This document shows, in pieces, positions 44,187 to 53,289 of a stretch of 64,000 nt of DNA (position 1 is its first letter; each line of letters opens with the position of its first letter). The DNA lies in assembly GCF_000429405.1 (NCBI RefSeq), contig NZ_AUBU01000001.1, forward strand, positions 505,321 to 569,320. Reading direction: 5' to 3'. This DNA comes from Algoriphagus marincola DSM 16067. GTDB lineage: Bacteria; Bacteroidota; Bacteroidia; Cytophagales; Cyclobacteriaceae. A program made the position numbers and the translations under genes. Below the pieces are notes generated by a model. It made no database searches, was not told where the DNA came from, and saw only the letters and a list, made by a program, of their open reading frames with translations.

Positions 44187-45317
44187 CTAGTAGTTCAGTG
44201 ACCAAATTCCAGCTCGTGCTGCAGCTGTAGCCTTTAGCGCTTGACCATTCAGTATGGCTAATGGCTGACCATCTGCGCCCATTTCCCAAAGTTTTCCTCT
44301 GAGAAACACATTCATGCCTACCTCAGCGGAGGTTTTTGTGATTTTTCCGGGAAGGGCATATTTATACCAGGCTTCCCATTCAGTTATTTTTTGGATATCA
44401 CTTAGGTCAGTTGAGGCAGGAGCCTCCGAACCATTATAGCCCTGCCAAGGATTTTTCATGGTGTTTTCTCCTGTGAGATAGGAGGGTACAAGGATAATCT
44501 CAGCTTTTTCTTTTTCAGCTTTTGCGTAAGGCTCAGGATACCAGCTATCAGCACAGATCAGTAGCGCCGCTTTTCCCATGGGCAATTCGAAGACAGGTAA
44601 TTCTTCCACAGTTTGACTTTGGACAAAAGGAAGCTCAGCATCGATTGGGAAGGCTTTTAAAATCGGTTTTCCGATGATTTTTCCATCCGGTCCAAAGATG
44701 AAAGAACTGTTATAAAGCGGCTCACTGGAATCAATAATTAGCTCCCCGTCTACCACTTGAGGCTTTGGAAGGACAATACTTCCTGCGGCAATAAAGCAAT
44801 TGAAGTCCTTGGAAAGCTTGCTGAATGTATCAAAATAATCCTCAGCCATCTCAAGCGATTTCATTCGGAAAATGGCTGCTGTTACTTTATCCTCTTCGTT
44901 TGATCGGATGAGGTTAATGGAAAAATCTATAATGTTTGATAGAATCAAAGAAGTCATTGCTTCTTCAACCGTCTCTTTTTCAGCCAAATTATGCTTCTCG
45001 CCCGATAGCACCAGCCATGTCCCCAAGTATTCAGGAAGTAGAACGATGGTATTGGGTCGAATAAGGCCTGACTTTCTCGATTCATGCAGATAAAGCTCCA
45101 ACTTCCGATAGAAGGTTTCCTGATCCAGGTAGTCGCTCGCCTCCATGTAAGGCTGAATCCCTACAATATTTCTGTTTAAAGTGTCTGAGGGGTTTATTTC
45201 TTCTACCAGATCCAAATATAATTCAGGCTCCTTTAGCGGATAGCTTCTGCCAGAAAATGACCAAATAAGCCAAATAAAGATGATTAATAGAGCTGAAGAT
45301 ATCAGGATTCTCCTCAT
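44187..45317 (-). CDS. Membrane-anchored nitrilase-superfamily amidase
   Basis: Carbon-nitrogen hydrolase (376 aa) with an N-terminal hydrophobic helix (about 3-21), so it is anchored with the catalytic part outside the cytoplasm or is a membrane-tethered form. The catalytic triad is visible: E96 in LLPEYLGTW, a Lys in GKPILKAFP, and nucleophile C255 in LLICADSWYPEPYA. Usual soluble nitrilases are about 260-300 residues; the extra length is the anchor and an insertion near 100-140. It is between the amine oxidase and the secernin gene with 4-base spacers. The reaction could be amide or carbamoyl hydrolysis; substrate not determined. Confidence 0.82.
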   Translation of the reverse strand: MRRILISSALLIIFIWLIWSFSGRSYPLKEPELYLDLVEEINPSDTLNRNIVGIQPYMEASDYLDQETFYRKLELYLHESRKSGLIRPNTIVLLPEYLGTWLVLSGEKHNLAEKETVEEAMTSLILSNIIDFSINLIRSNEEDKVTAAIFRMKSLEMAEDYFDTFSKLSKDFNCFIAAGSIVLPKPQVVDGELIIDSSEPLYNSSFIFGPDGKIIGKPILKAFPIDAELPFVQSQTVEELPVFELPMGKAALLICADSWYPEPYAKAEKEKAEIILVPSYLTGENTMKNPWQGYNGSEAPASTDLSDIQKITEWEAWYKYALPGKITKTSAEVGMNVFLRGKLWEMGADGQPLAILNGQALKATAAARAGIWSLNY

Positions 45318-45321
45318 GAAG

Positions 45322-46683
45322 TTAATTGGGTTGATTTTTTATGATTTTGGAGGCGGCTGCTTCTCCTGCCAATACGGCACCTTCAATGTATCCATGCCAG
45401 CGCATAGCAGCCTCCGTTCCTGCAAAATGCAATCGATCCTCTGATTTTCTATAATTGTCCTGGAATTTGGACCATGAATTGACAGGCATAAGACCTGCAT
45501 AGCAGCCTTTAGACCAGGCTTCATCGCTCATAGTAAAATCTAGGTACTGAATGGCAGTTTCTGCTTTTTCACCAAAATACTGCTTCAAAGATCGCATCAT
45601 CCGGTTTTTTCGTTCTTCCTCAGACAGGCAAAAATATTCCTCAGCTCGGTTTCCGATTACAAATCCCATTAATATCCCGAATCTTCCATCGGCAGGTGAG
45701 CAATCAAAAACAGTCTGATGGGTCAGAGGGTCATCACTCACCACCTGCCCGCTGTATTTTAATGTTCTCCAGAAAGGCTTCTCATAGATCATAAAACACT
45801 TCCCTACGCGTCCCATGGGGTAGTTTTGAAGGAGCTCCTGTTTTTCCTTAGAAAGCTCCGGTTCGAATTGAATCTGGTTCAAAAGCGGTGGAGGAATAGC
45901 AATAATTGCTTCTTGGGCTTCTATTGACCGATCACCAAAGTCCACCGAAATCGAATCTGCGCCTTGAATTACTCTTTCTACAGGTGATTCGAAAATGATT
46001 TTATCATAAAAGGGTTTGGCCATTTCTTCTATGATTCGTTGCATACCACCCTCAATTCGATGCTGTTGAGCTCCATTCTTGATATTGATTAGACAGTCTA
46101 ATGAAGTTCCTGAGCGAATGTAAAAGAGAGCATGTAGCAGGGATATCTCGGAAAGTTCGCATGCGAAGATGGTCTCACATCCAATCTTGATGACTTCATA
46201 GCAGGATTTGGTTTTCGAGTATTTTTTTAAAAAGTCCTCCAAAGTCATTCCATCCCATTTTCCAGCTTTTGGGTGAGTCCAAGGAGATTGGATTTCAATC
46301 TGTTTTGCCATTCGCTCCAGCCTTCGCATCACTATGTCCAAGTTGATCAGCGATAGGGGATCCATCTTGGGAATGATGCCTTGATAGGTCCGGATTTTCC
46401 CACGGAGGTTCAAGATATTTTTACCCTGATCGTAGGTCTCAAAGTAGGGGATGTTGAGCTCTTGACATAGTGCATACATTCGATCTTGAGTAGGTCCGAC
46501 CCATTGTCCACCTAGATCTACATAGAGATTTTCTGATAAATGCTTGGTGAAAACCCGACCGCCGATTCGCTCTCTTGCTTCTAAAATCAAAAAAGGAATC
46601 TTGGCTTCATGAAGTTTTTTTGCTGCAGCTATTCCTGAGAAACCGGCGCCAATGATGACTACTTCCGTCTGCTGGATTTTCAT
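45322..46683 (-). CDS. Flavin monoamine oxidase-like protein
   Basis: FAD-dependent amine oxidase (453 aa). The N-terminus has VVIIGAGFSGIAAAKKLHEAKIPFLILEARERIGGRVFT and DLGGQWVGPTQDRMYAL, the C-terminus LHFAGTEAAMRWHGYIEGAVLAGEAAA. C394 in SKGCYAG aligns with the SGGCY cysteine that carries the covalent flavin in MAO A/B, so covalent FAD attachment is plausible. Such enzymes deaminate primary amines or polyamines to aldehydes with H2O2. No signal peptide. It leads a three-gene operon with the nitrilase and the secernin-type peptidase. Whether it is a true amine oxidase or a related flavoprotein desaturase is not provable here. Confidence 0.86.
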   Translation of the reverse strand: MKIQQTEVVIIGAGFSGIAAAKKLHEAKIPFLILEARERIGGRVFTKHLSENLYVDLGGQWVGPTQDRMYALCQELNIPYFETYDQGKNILNLRGKIRTYQGIIPKMDPLSLINLDIVMRRLERMAKQIEIQSPWTHPKAGKWDGMTLEDFLKKYSKTKSCYEVIKIGCETIFACELSEISLLHALFYIRSGTSLDCLINIKNGAQQHRIEGGMQRIIEEMAKPFYDKIIFESPVERVIQGADSISVDFGDRSIEAQEAIIAIPPPLLNQIQFEPELSKEKQELLQNYPMGRVGKCFMIYEKPFWRTLKYSGQVVSDDPLTHQTVFDCSPADGRFGILMGFVIGNRAEEYFCLSEEERKNRMMRSLKQYFGEKAETAIQYLDFTMSDEAWSKGCYAGLMPVNSWSKFQDNYRKSEDRLHFAGTEAAMRWHGYIEGAVLAGEAAASKIIKNQPN

Positions 46684-46924
46684 GCTGGAATATAGGCAGA
46701 TTTTTGATTTTGCACTTTCGAAAGCTCTTTCTTGTAGAGATTTGCTTTAAAAGATTTCAGTTGAAAAAAGTGGAAGAGTCACTATTTTCATTAAGATTTT
46801 TACTTCAATAAATATCTATAAAAAATTGATTAATAATATAATATGAGTTTTGTTGAAAAGTTTTACTTTAGGATAGTTTTGAATATTGTAGCTCCAAATT
46901 AAATTTGGTTTAGTAAAAACCCGG

Positions 46925-47506
46925 CTACTGGCTCACCAGAAAATTCCGGAACTCATCTGTATTAAAATTGCTCATTCCTTCTTGGTAAAAGACCACTTTT
47001 CCTTTGGGGTTTACGACCAAGGTGGTGGGGATAGATTGACTTTGTAAACTTCGATTCAGTCCATAGCTTGCATGCATTGCTGGGAAAGCCCAACTCTTAC
47101 TTTCGATGAGATTCTTACTTTTTTCAAATTCATTGTCCAGACCGATCATCAAGAATTCTATGCTCTCCTGATCCTGGATGGATTTATAAAGTTCGGAGAT
47201 ATGGGGCATCTCTGCCCGGCATGGTCCACACCAAGAAGCCCAAAGATTGATGAAGAGAGTTTTGCCTCGGTAATCGGAAAGCTGAATGGTATTCCCTTCA
47301 AAATCCTGGAAGCTTCCCGAGTAGTCAAAACTCTCATCAGTCCGATCTACCCGCTCTAGGTTTGGTTTGATGAGCCCTGTGGAAAGCAAAACAGATTGGA
47401 TGGCTCCTTGTACTACAGGCAAAAGACCCGTGAAGTACAGAAATGCGAAAAAGGCCAAAATCAAGCCCCAGGATTTTACTTCTTTTAGTATGGTTTCTTT
47501 TTTCAC
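46925..47506 (-). CDS. TlpA-type membrane-anchored thioredoxin
   Basis: Periplasmic thiol-disulfide protein (193 aa) with one N-terminal membrane anchor (about 13-33) and a thioredoxin fold of the TlpA/ResA type. The active site is C93-G-P-C96 in LWASWCGPCRAEMPHI; the cis-Pro loop is SIPTTLVVNPKGKVVF. It would reduce or exchange disulfides, for instance in cytochrome c maturation, but no partner gene is adjacent. The GTG start at 47506 is used because it gives the normal charged N-terminus before the anchor. A 241-base AT-rich gap separates it from the amine oxidase operon. Confidence 0.88.
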   Translation of the reverse strand: MKKETILKEVKSWGLILAFFAFLYFTGLLPVVQGAIQSVLLSTGLIKPNLERVDRTDESFDYSGSFQDFEGNTIQLSDYRGKTLFINLWASWCGPCRAEMPHISELYKSIQDQESIEFLMIGLDNEFEKSKNLIESKSWAFPAMHASYGLNRSLQSQSIPTTLVVNPKGKVVFYQEGMSNFNTDEFRNFLVSQ

Positions 47507-47626
47507 TTCTTTAAATTTTTTTTATTCCTGTAATCCGGCAAGGTGGACAAGTTCTTCCAATTTTAAAATCACATAAAATTACTTTCTTATCCTCAGGGCA
47601 TTAGTGACAATAGCTACAATTCATAC

Positions 47627-47655
47627 TTTTTGTCTTGAAAAGGACTCCTATCTTG
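47627..47655 (+). promoter_or_regulatory. Promoter-like element of tex
   Basis: TTTTTG (47627-47632) and TATCTTG (47649-47655), a near match to TAnnTTTG, lie 16 bases apart, 31 bases before the ATG. The spacing is slightly short. The same TATCTTGC string occurs ahead of the S24 repressor pair and menB. Confidence 0.35.
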
Positions 47656-47686
47656 CGGGAAATTTCTGCAGTTTTTAATTAAAAAT

Positions 47687-49930
47687 ATGAGTTATCAGTT
47701 CAAAATCGCCGAAGAATTAAATGTCAAAGCCACACAAGTTCAAGCTACCATTGAGCTCTTGGATGGAGGTGCGACAGTCCCTTTTATCTCCAGATACCGA
47801 AAGGAAGCAACGGGAAGCCTAGATGAAGTTCAGGTAGCGGCAGTTCGGGATCGTTTACAGCAATTACGAGACTTGGATAAGCGAAAAGAAGCAGTCTTGA
47901 AGTCTATCGAGGAGCAGGGGAAATTGACCGATTCCCTCAAGAAGTCCATTGAGCAAGCCGAAACAATGGCTCGTCTGGAAGATATCTACCTACCATACAA
48001 ACCCAAACGACGGACCAAGGCGACTATCGCTAGGGAAAAGGGCTTAGAACCACTCGCAGAATTGATTTTTTCCCAAGAAAGCATAGAGCTCGAAGAAGAG
48101 GCCTCTAAGTATATCGATGTGGAAAAAGAAGTCAGCACGGTGGAAGATGCCTTGCAGGGAGCACGTGATATCATAGCTGAGTGGATCAATGAGAATGCCT
48201 CACTACGGGAAAAAATGCGTAACCTTTTTCTGAAAGAAGGTGTATTTCGATCCCGAGTCATTCCAGGCAAAGAGCAAGAAGCTATCAAGTATAAGGACTA
48301 TTTTGAATGGTCGGAGCCCATTGCTACGGCGCCATCGCATCGGGTTTTAGCGATGAGGAGAGGGGAAAAAGAATTGTTTTTGATGCTGGATGCTACACCC
48401 GAAGAGTCAGACGCCTTGAATCTAATGGAAAGAGAGGTCATCTCCGATGCTGAAAATACTTCGGTTGAGCAGGTGCGACTCGCCATCAAAGATGCTTACA
48501 AGCGATTGCTGAAGCCAAGTATGGAAACGGAGATTCGGCTGCTTACTAAAAGAAAAGCGGATGAAGAAGCGATCAAGGTTTTTGCAGAGAATGTACGACA
48601 GTTGTTGTTAGGAGCTCCCTTGGGCGAAAAAACCGTCATGGCTATTGATCCGGGATTCCGAACAGGCTGTAAATTGGTTTGTCTTGGGCCGCAGGGACAA
48701 TTACTTCACTATGAGGCTATTTTTCCTCATGAACCACAGCGAAGAACGGCTGAGGCAGGTCTATCAGTGAGAGGGTTGGTTGAGAAATTCGATATTCAAG
48801 CGATCGCCATCGGAAACGGTACAGCGGGTAGGGAGACAGAAGAGTTTGTCCGCTCTCTAGGATTACCCAAATCTGTCATCATCACCCTCGTCAATGAAGC
48901 CGGAGCTTCTATTTATTCTGCCTCAGAAGTAGCTCGGGAAGAATTCCCCGATTTGGATCTGACCGTTCGAGGGGCAGTTTCCATTGGAAGAAGATTGATG
49001 GATCCATTGGCAGAATTAGTAAAAATTGACCCGAAGTCAATTGGTGTGGGGCAGTATCAGCATGATGTAGATCAGTCGGCTTTGAAGAATTCGCTGGACG
49101 ACACGGTGGTCTCTGCTGTGAACGCCGTGGGGGTAGAGGTAAATACTGCCTCGAAGCAATTGCTAGCCTATGTATCGGGGCTTGGACCTGTCTTAGCACA
49201 AAATATTGTCAACTTTCGGAATGAAAACGGACCCTTTACGAGTCGTGCCCACCTACTGAAAGTACCTCGCTTGGGTGACAAAGCCTATGAACAGGCAGCT
49301 GGTTTCCTACGAATTCGTCAGGCAACTAATCCGCTTGATCGATCAGCAGTCCACCCTGAGTGCTACGAATTGGTGGAAAAAATGGCCAAAGACTTGGGAG
49401 TGGCAGTTCGTGAGTTGATGCTTTCAGAAGAGCTCCGACAACGAATCAACTTGAAGAATTACCTGTCTGATACGGTGGGAATGCCGACACTTCAGGATAT
49501 TCTGGATGAGTTGGCGAAACCAGGTCGAGATCCTCGAGAACAGTTTGAGGTGTTTGAATTTGAAAAAGGTGTCAATGCCATTTCCGATCTAAAAACGGGC
49601 ATGAAGCTTCCTGGAGTCGTCACCAACATTACAGCCTTTGGTGCATTCGTAGATGTAGGGGTGCATCAGGATGGATTGGTACATTTAAGCCATTTGGCAG
49701 ATCGATTTGTGAAAGATCCCAATGAGATCGTGACAGTCAACCAAAAGGTACAGGTGACGGTGCTTGATGTGGATGTGGCAAGAAAGCGGATAGGTTTGAG
49801 TATGAAGTCTGATCCTTTTGCAGAAAGAGGGAAATCAGACCGAAAGCCTTCCCCAAAACCAAAGCAAAAAGTAGAGCCCCAAGGCAGTATGGCAGAGAAG
49901 TTGGCCATGCTAAAGGGGAAGTTTAGGTGA
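47687..49930 (+). CDS. tex: Tex-family RNA-binding transcription accessory protein
   Basis: Cytoplasmic nucleic-acid-binding protein (747 aa) conserved across bacteria. Domains in order: Tex N-terminal helical region (1-190), a YqgF/RuvX-like fold with AIDPGFRTGCKLVCLG (about 325) and AIGNGTAGRETEEF, helix-hairpin-helix repeats (about 490-570, YVSGLGPVLAQNIVNFRNENGPF), and a C-terminal S1 domain (about 645-715, PGVVTNITAFGAFVDVGVHQDGLVHLSHLADRFV). Length and order match Tex. It has its own promoter-like element. Its exact role is unsettled in any organism; toxin-expression and transcription roles are reported. Confidence 0.93.
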   Translation: MSYQFKIAEELNVKATQVQATIELLDGGATVPFISRYRKEATGSLDEVQVAAVRDRLQQLRDLDKRKEAVLKSIEEQGKLTDSLKKSIEQAETMARLEDIYLPYKPKRRTKATIAREKGLEPLAELIFSQESIELEEEASKYIDVEKEVSTVEDALQGARDIIAEWINENASLREKMRNLFLKEGVFRSRVIPGKEQEAIKYKDYFEWSEPIATAPSHRVLAMRRGEKELFLMLDATPEESDALNLMEREVISDAENTSVEQVRLAIKDAYKRLLKPSMETEIRLLTKRKADEEAIKVFAENVRQLLLGAPLGEKTVMAIDPGFRTGCKLVCLGPQGQLLHYEAIFPHEPQRRTAEAGLSVRGLVEKFDIQAIAIGNGTAGRETEEFVRSLGLPKSVIITLVNEAGASIYSASEVAREEFPDLDLTVRGAVSIGRRLMDPLAELVKIDPKSIGVGQYQHDVDQSALKNSLDDTVVSAVNAVGVEVNTASKQLLAYVSGLGPVLAQNIVNFRNENGPFTSRAHLLKVPRLGDKAYEQAAGFLRIRQATNPLDRSAVHPECYELVEKMAKDLGVAVRELMLSEELRQRINLKNYLSDTVGMPTLQDILDELAKPGRDPREQFEVFEFEKGVNAISDLKTGMKLPGVVTNITAFGAFVDVGVHQDGLVHLSHLADRFVKDPNEIVTVNQKVQVTVLDVDVARKRIGLSMKSDPFAERGKSDRKPSPKPKQKVEPQGSMAEKLAMLKGKFR

Positions 49931-49973
49931 TTGGTAAATGGAATTGAGACACCTAAAGTCAAATTACAGTTAA

Positions 49974-50006
49974 ATAAAACAGCCCAAGCTTTAAAAACTT
50001 GGGCTG
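49974..50006 (-). terminator. Rho-independent terminator of the TonB receptor gene
   Basis: On the minus strand CAGCCCAAG (50006-49998) pairs exactly with CTTGGGCTG (49988-49980) and is followed by TTTTATTT. It is 27 bases after the receptor stop. The hairpin may also help to end tex transcripts, which lack a T run there. Confidence 0.8.
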
Positions 50007-50032
50007 ATTTGTTCTGGTTAGTGGTTTATCTA

Positions 50033-52819
50033 TCAATTCCAATTTCCTCTTCTGCGGTCGCCACCTCGATCACCGCCATCTTCCATCAGATCCTGATAGT
50101 CTTCCATGCTGGTACCTTTTGCAAAGCGACGGATATTATAGCTGAAGGTCAGCATAAAATAGCGCTGCAGTACATTGGTTTGCACATCTTCGATAAAGGT
50201 ATCGGTGATGTTTCGTCGGATATTATTGTTCTGACGGAAGAGGTCATAGACGCTTAGGCTGATCTCTCCGCGCTGATTGCCAAAAATCTTTTTACCCAAA
50301 CTCATATTCACCAAGGTGAAATTCTGGTCAAATCCTTCGGAAAGGCCTCGGTTTGCTTGATAGTTGATGTCTGTTCGGAATACAAAACCTTCCCAGAAGA
50401 TCCAGTTGAAGTTGATTCTTGCCCGCTGATTGAAGAAATTATCATTCAGATTTGGGTTTAGAGAGTTTTCCACTCGGCTGAATGACAATCGAGTCCAAAT
50501 ATTGAAGTCAATCTGATCGGAAATATTACTACTGAGTGAAAGCCCGGTACTGAGTCTTCGGGAAAAGTTTGTTCCATTCTCTCCATTGACAAAGGTTGGA
50601 CGGTTGGTGATACCTGCTCCGGCATTAATATTTAGATTAGACTTCAGAAAATCCACCGGCATTCCATAGCTGGCCCAAGAGCGAAGATCCCAATAGCCAT
50701 TTAGATTGACAGGGCTGAATAGCTGCGAGCCGGGCTCAAGGACAATTCCAGGTTGGATTTCTGTAGCTTCCTCCGCGATAAAGGAACTGTTGGCAATGAT
50801 ATTATTGACAAAGGAGGTCTGAGCAAAGAGAAACCAGCTTTGATCAGTTTCCGGATTGTTGCTTCGGAATCGCATACGAAGTCGATTGGAGTAGGACTGG
50901 TCCAAATCTGGATTTCCTACATAGAGTTGAAGCGGGTTTGTATTATCGACTACTGGCTGAAGCTGTCGTAGATCAGGCTCTTGAACCTGAGTATCGTAAT
51001 CAAATTGGAGATTGGTATTATCCGTGATTTGATAATTGAATCGGACGGTTGGCTGCAAGCTCTGGAAGGTTCGCTGCAGCTCAAAAGCCTGTGGGAAACC
51101 TTGCGTATTGTCCAACCGGGCATTTTGGTATTGAAGTTCAGTCTGGATTCTGATTTTTTCTGTTTTGTACTGATAGCCTAGCTCAGTTTCCTGAGTTAGG
51201 AATTTGCTTTCGAAAGTATTGCTAAGTGCAGTATCCAATTCCAAAATAGGCTGATCAATCGCTTCATCAATCACATCGAAGATCAATTGGTCCGAGTCGT
51301 TCAGGCGGTTACCAATTTCGTATTCAAGCTCAAGTTGGCTTCGCTCGCTGAGAGCCTCTGTAAATGAAATTCCAGTCTCCCAAGAGCTACCGCTTCGATC
51401 TCGATTGATTTGCTGATTGATAATCTCTGTTCGTGGATTAGGGATAAAAAACTCATTTCTGGCGATTCGATTAGCGCGATCCTTGTTCCAGTTTTCACTC
51501 ATTCTTCCCCGGAAAGTCAGCGTACGGCCCGGCTTGTCAAATTTATGGCTGTAGAAAATCCGATTGAAAATGTCATAATCTTCATTTTCTGCATTTCTGA
51601 TATTTTCCACGGTGTTGATCGGATCAAATCCGTTGGAAGTTTCTCCATTAAAACCAGAGGTCTCCGTTTCAAAACGGGCTGAAAAACGTGGAATGAATAC
51701 GATTCGGTTTTTTTCATCGATGTCATATTCAAAACGCATGTCGAACTGATGCCGGTTGTTTACGCGCGTTTCAGTGCTGACTTCATCGTAAAGCTGATCA
51801 CTTTCACCAGAGGTGATAAATTCCCGAAAGCGGGTAGATCGTTCAAAATTTTCCCTACTACTGAAGACATAGCTTCCCGATACCTTGATTTTTTCTCCCC
51901 ATTTATCGGAGTAGTTCAATCCGAGAATGTGCGTTTGAATAATCCCGCTTTGCGGACGTGCATTATTCTGAGCATTGGGGTCTGATGAAAAATCGGTGAC
52001 ATTGATATTGTTGGAAAGACCGGTGAAGGTGATTCTTCGATCATTGTCAAAGTCATTGATACTAGCTCCGACCAAATACCGATCATCAGTTCCGTATCCA
52101 GCGCTTGTTCGGCCAAATTGCCCTTTTCGTCGATTGGGCTTGGTGATAATATTGATGGTTTTCAATCGCTCTCCATCGTCAAATCCACTTAACCGGGCTT
52201 TTTCACTCAACTGATCATAGATTTCAATACTTTGAATAACCTCTGCCGGTAGGTTTTGTAGTGCTGTTCGTACATCTGTTCCGAAGAATGGCTCCCCATC
52301 CACGAGTATTTGTGCGATTGCTTCACCTTGGGCTTGCAGCGAACCGTCCTCAGAAGTTACTCCGGGTAGTTTTTCGATCAAAGTCTGCGCACTTGCATCC
52401 CGCATTGTCTTGAATGCATCGGCATTGAACATGGTTGTGTCAGACTTGTTTTGGCTGGTAGCTCTGCGAGCCTCAATGGTTACTTCTTGGAGGTCAGTAG
52501 CCTCTTGGCTTATCGAAATGGTTCCCAAATCCAAGTCTCCGAGCAGTTGGATGGTACGGAAATAATTTTCATATCCGAGGTACTGAATTTTCAACAAGTA
52601 GTCGCCTTCCTTGATGGACTCTATTTCGAAATTTCCATCCAGGTCTGAGATAATTCCATCTACCTGAGCAGAATCCGTTACGTTCAGCAAGAGTACAGTC
52701 GCATTGGGAATGGTTTCTTGGTTTTTAGCATCGCGGATTTTTCCCTTGAGGGTATAATTCTGCGCCATGCCGAATGAGGAAATGACTAAAAATAAGATTG
52801 TTAATAATTTGGGATTCAT
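50033..52819 (-). CDS. TonB-dependent outer membrane beta-barrel protein (OMP_b-brl_3-like)
   Basis: Outer-membrane receptor (928 aa) without a SusD partner. A signal peptide ends at GMAQN (about residue 20). It is followed by a CarboxypepD_reg-like domain (22-110, LKGKIRDAKNQETIPNATVLLLNVTDS), a plug with IEKLPGVTSEDGSLQAQGEAIAQILVDGEPFFGTDVRTALQNLPAEVIQSIEIYDQLSEK, and a large barrel whose late strands resemble PF14905 (YFMLTFSYNIRRF). The C-terminus is an Asp/Gly/Arg-rich tail after the barrel, ending DRGGDRRRGNWN, which is unusual because the final strand is normally terminal. Substrate unknown. Confidence 0.87.
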   Translation of the reverse strand: MNPKLLTILFLVISSFGMAQNYTLKGKIRDAKNQETIPNATVLLLNVTDSAQVDGIISDLDGNFEIESIKEGDYLLKIQYLGYENYFRTIQLLGDLDLGTISISQEATDLQEVTIEARRATSQNKSDTTMFNADAFKTMRDASAQTLIEKLPGVTSEDGSLQAQGEAIAQILVDGEPFFGTDVRTALQNLPAEVIQSIEIYDQLSEKARLSGFDDGERLKTINIITKPNRRKGQFGRTSAGYGTDDRYLVGASINDFDNDRRITFTGLSNNINVTDFSSDPNAQNNARPQSGIIQTHILGLNYSDKWGEKIKVSGSYVFSSRENFERSTRFREFITSGESDQLYDEVSTETRVNNRHQFDMRFEYDIDEKNRIVFIPRFSARFETETSGFNGETSNGFDPINTVENIRNAENEDYDIFNRIFYSHKFDKPGRTLTFRGRMSENWNKDRANRIARNEFFIPNPRTEIINQQINRDRSGSSWETGISFTEALSERSQLELEYEIGNRLNDSDQLIFDVIDEAIDQPILELDTALSNTFESKFLTQETELGYQYKTEKIRIQTELQYQNARLDNTQGFPQAFELQRTFQSLQPTVRFNYQITDNTNLQFDYDTQVQEPDLRQLQPVVDNTNPLQLYVGNPDLDQSYSNRLRMRFRSNNPETDQSWFLFAQTSFVNNIIANSSFIAEEATEIQPGIVLEPGSQLFSPVNLNGYWDLRSWASYGMPVDFLKSNLNINAGAGITNRPTFVNGENGTNFSRRLSTGLSLSSNISDQIDFNIWTRLSFSRVENSLNPNLNDNFFNQRARINFNWIFWEGFVFRTDINYQANRGLSEGFDQNFTLVNMSLGKKIFGNQRGEISLSVYDLFRQNNNIRRNITDTFIEDVQTNVLQRYFMLTFSYNIRRFAKGTSMEDYQDLMEDGGDRGGDRRRGNWN

Positions 52820-52936
52820 GTAGTTGGTTGGTAATCAATATGTACAAAAGTAACTTCGAATTCTGAGGAGGGTTTGAATAATTGGCTGAGCGGTCAAAAC
52901 CTTAAATGAATTGCCGCCGACCGTGTAAATAATTTG

Positions 52937-52951
52937 TGACAAAATATGTCA
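52937..52951 (+). promoter_or_regulatory. Palindromic candidate operator of the S24 repressor pair
   Basis: TGACAAAATATGTCA is a perfect inverted repeat with 5-base arms and a 5-base spacer. It lies 80 bases before the ATG of the small gene at 53032; a TATCTTG -7-like element lies between them at 53004-53010. A self-regulating repressor would be expected to bind here. Confidence 0.35.
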
Positions 52952-53031
52952 TAGAATGATGTTAATTTTTTGCACAAGTAGATGTTTATAAAAATGACAT
53001 TTGTATCTTGCTGATGTAAAACGCATTGATC

Positions 53032-53289
53032 ATGGAACAAGTCGATAAAATCAACATCAGCACCAAGGCTCTTTCTTCAGGGAATTTGCAGGTAAAGTTT
53101 TTTGTGGAGGGGAGCCCCAAGCAGGAATATGGCTATTTATTAGTTAATGAACCCAAGCCTGTTGGGGAGATTATTGCTGAGATTCAGAATAGGTTGGCAC
53201 GTCGGAGAGCTGCTGAGCAACGAATAGACCCGCTTTTTCCCATTGCACCTCAGACAGATGATTTAGACTTTTATTTATTTTCAGCATGA
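53032..53289 (+). CDS. Small unknown protein coupled to the S24 repressor
   Basis: Protein of 85 residues that I do not recognise. It is soluble, with a predicted strand pair (INISTKALSSGNLQVKFFVEG), a helix (VGEIIAEIQNRLARRRAAEQR) and an acidic-aromatic end (DDLDFYLFSA). Its stop overlaps the ATG of the repressor gene by 4 bases (ATGA), so the two are translated together. It is the first gene of a two-gene unit. A partner or modulator of the repressor is the simplest guess; nothing in the sequence proves it. The ATG at 53032 is used rather than a TTG two codons earlier. Confidence 0.6.
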   Translation: MEQVDKINISTKALSSGNLQVKFFVEGSPKQEYGYLLVNEPKPVGEIIAEIQNRLARRRAAEQRIDPLFPIAPQTDDLDFYLFSA

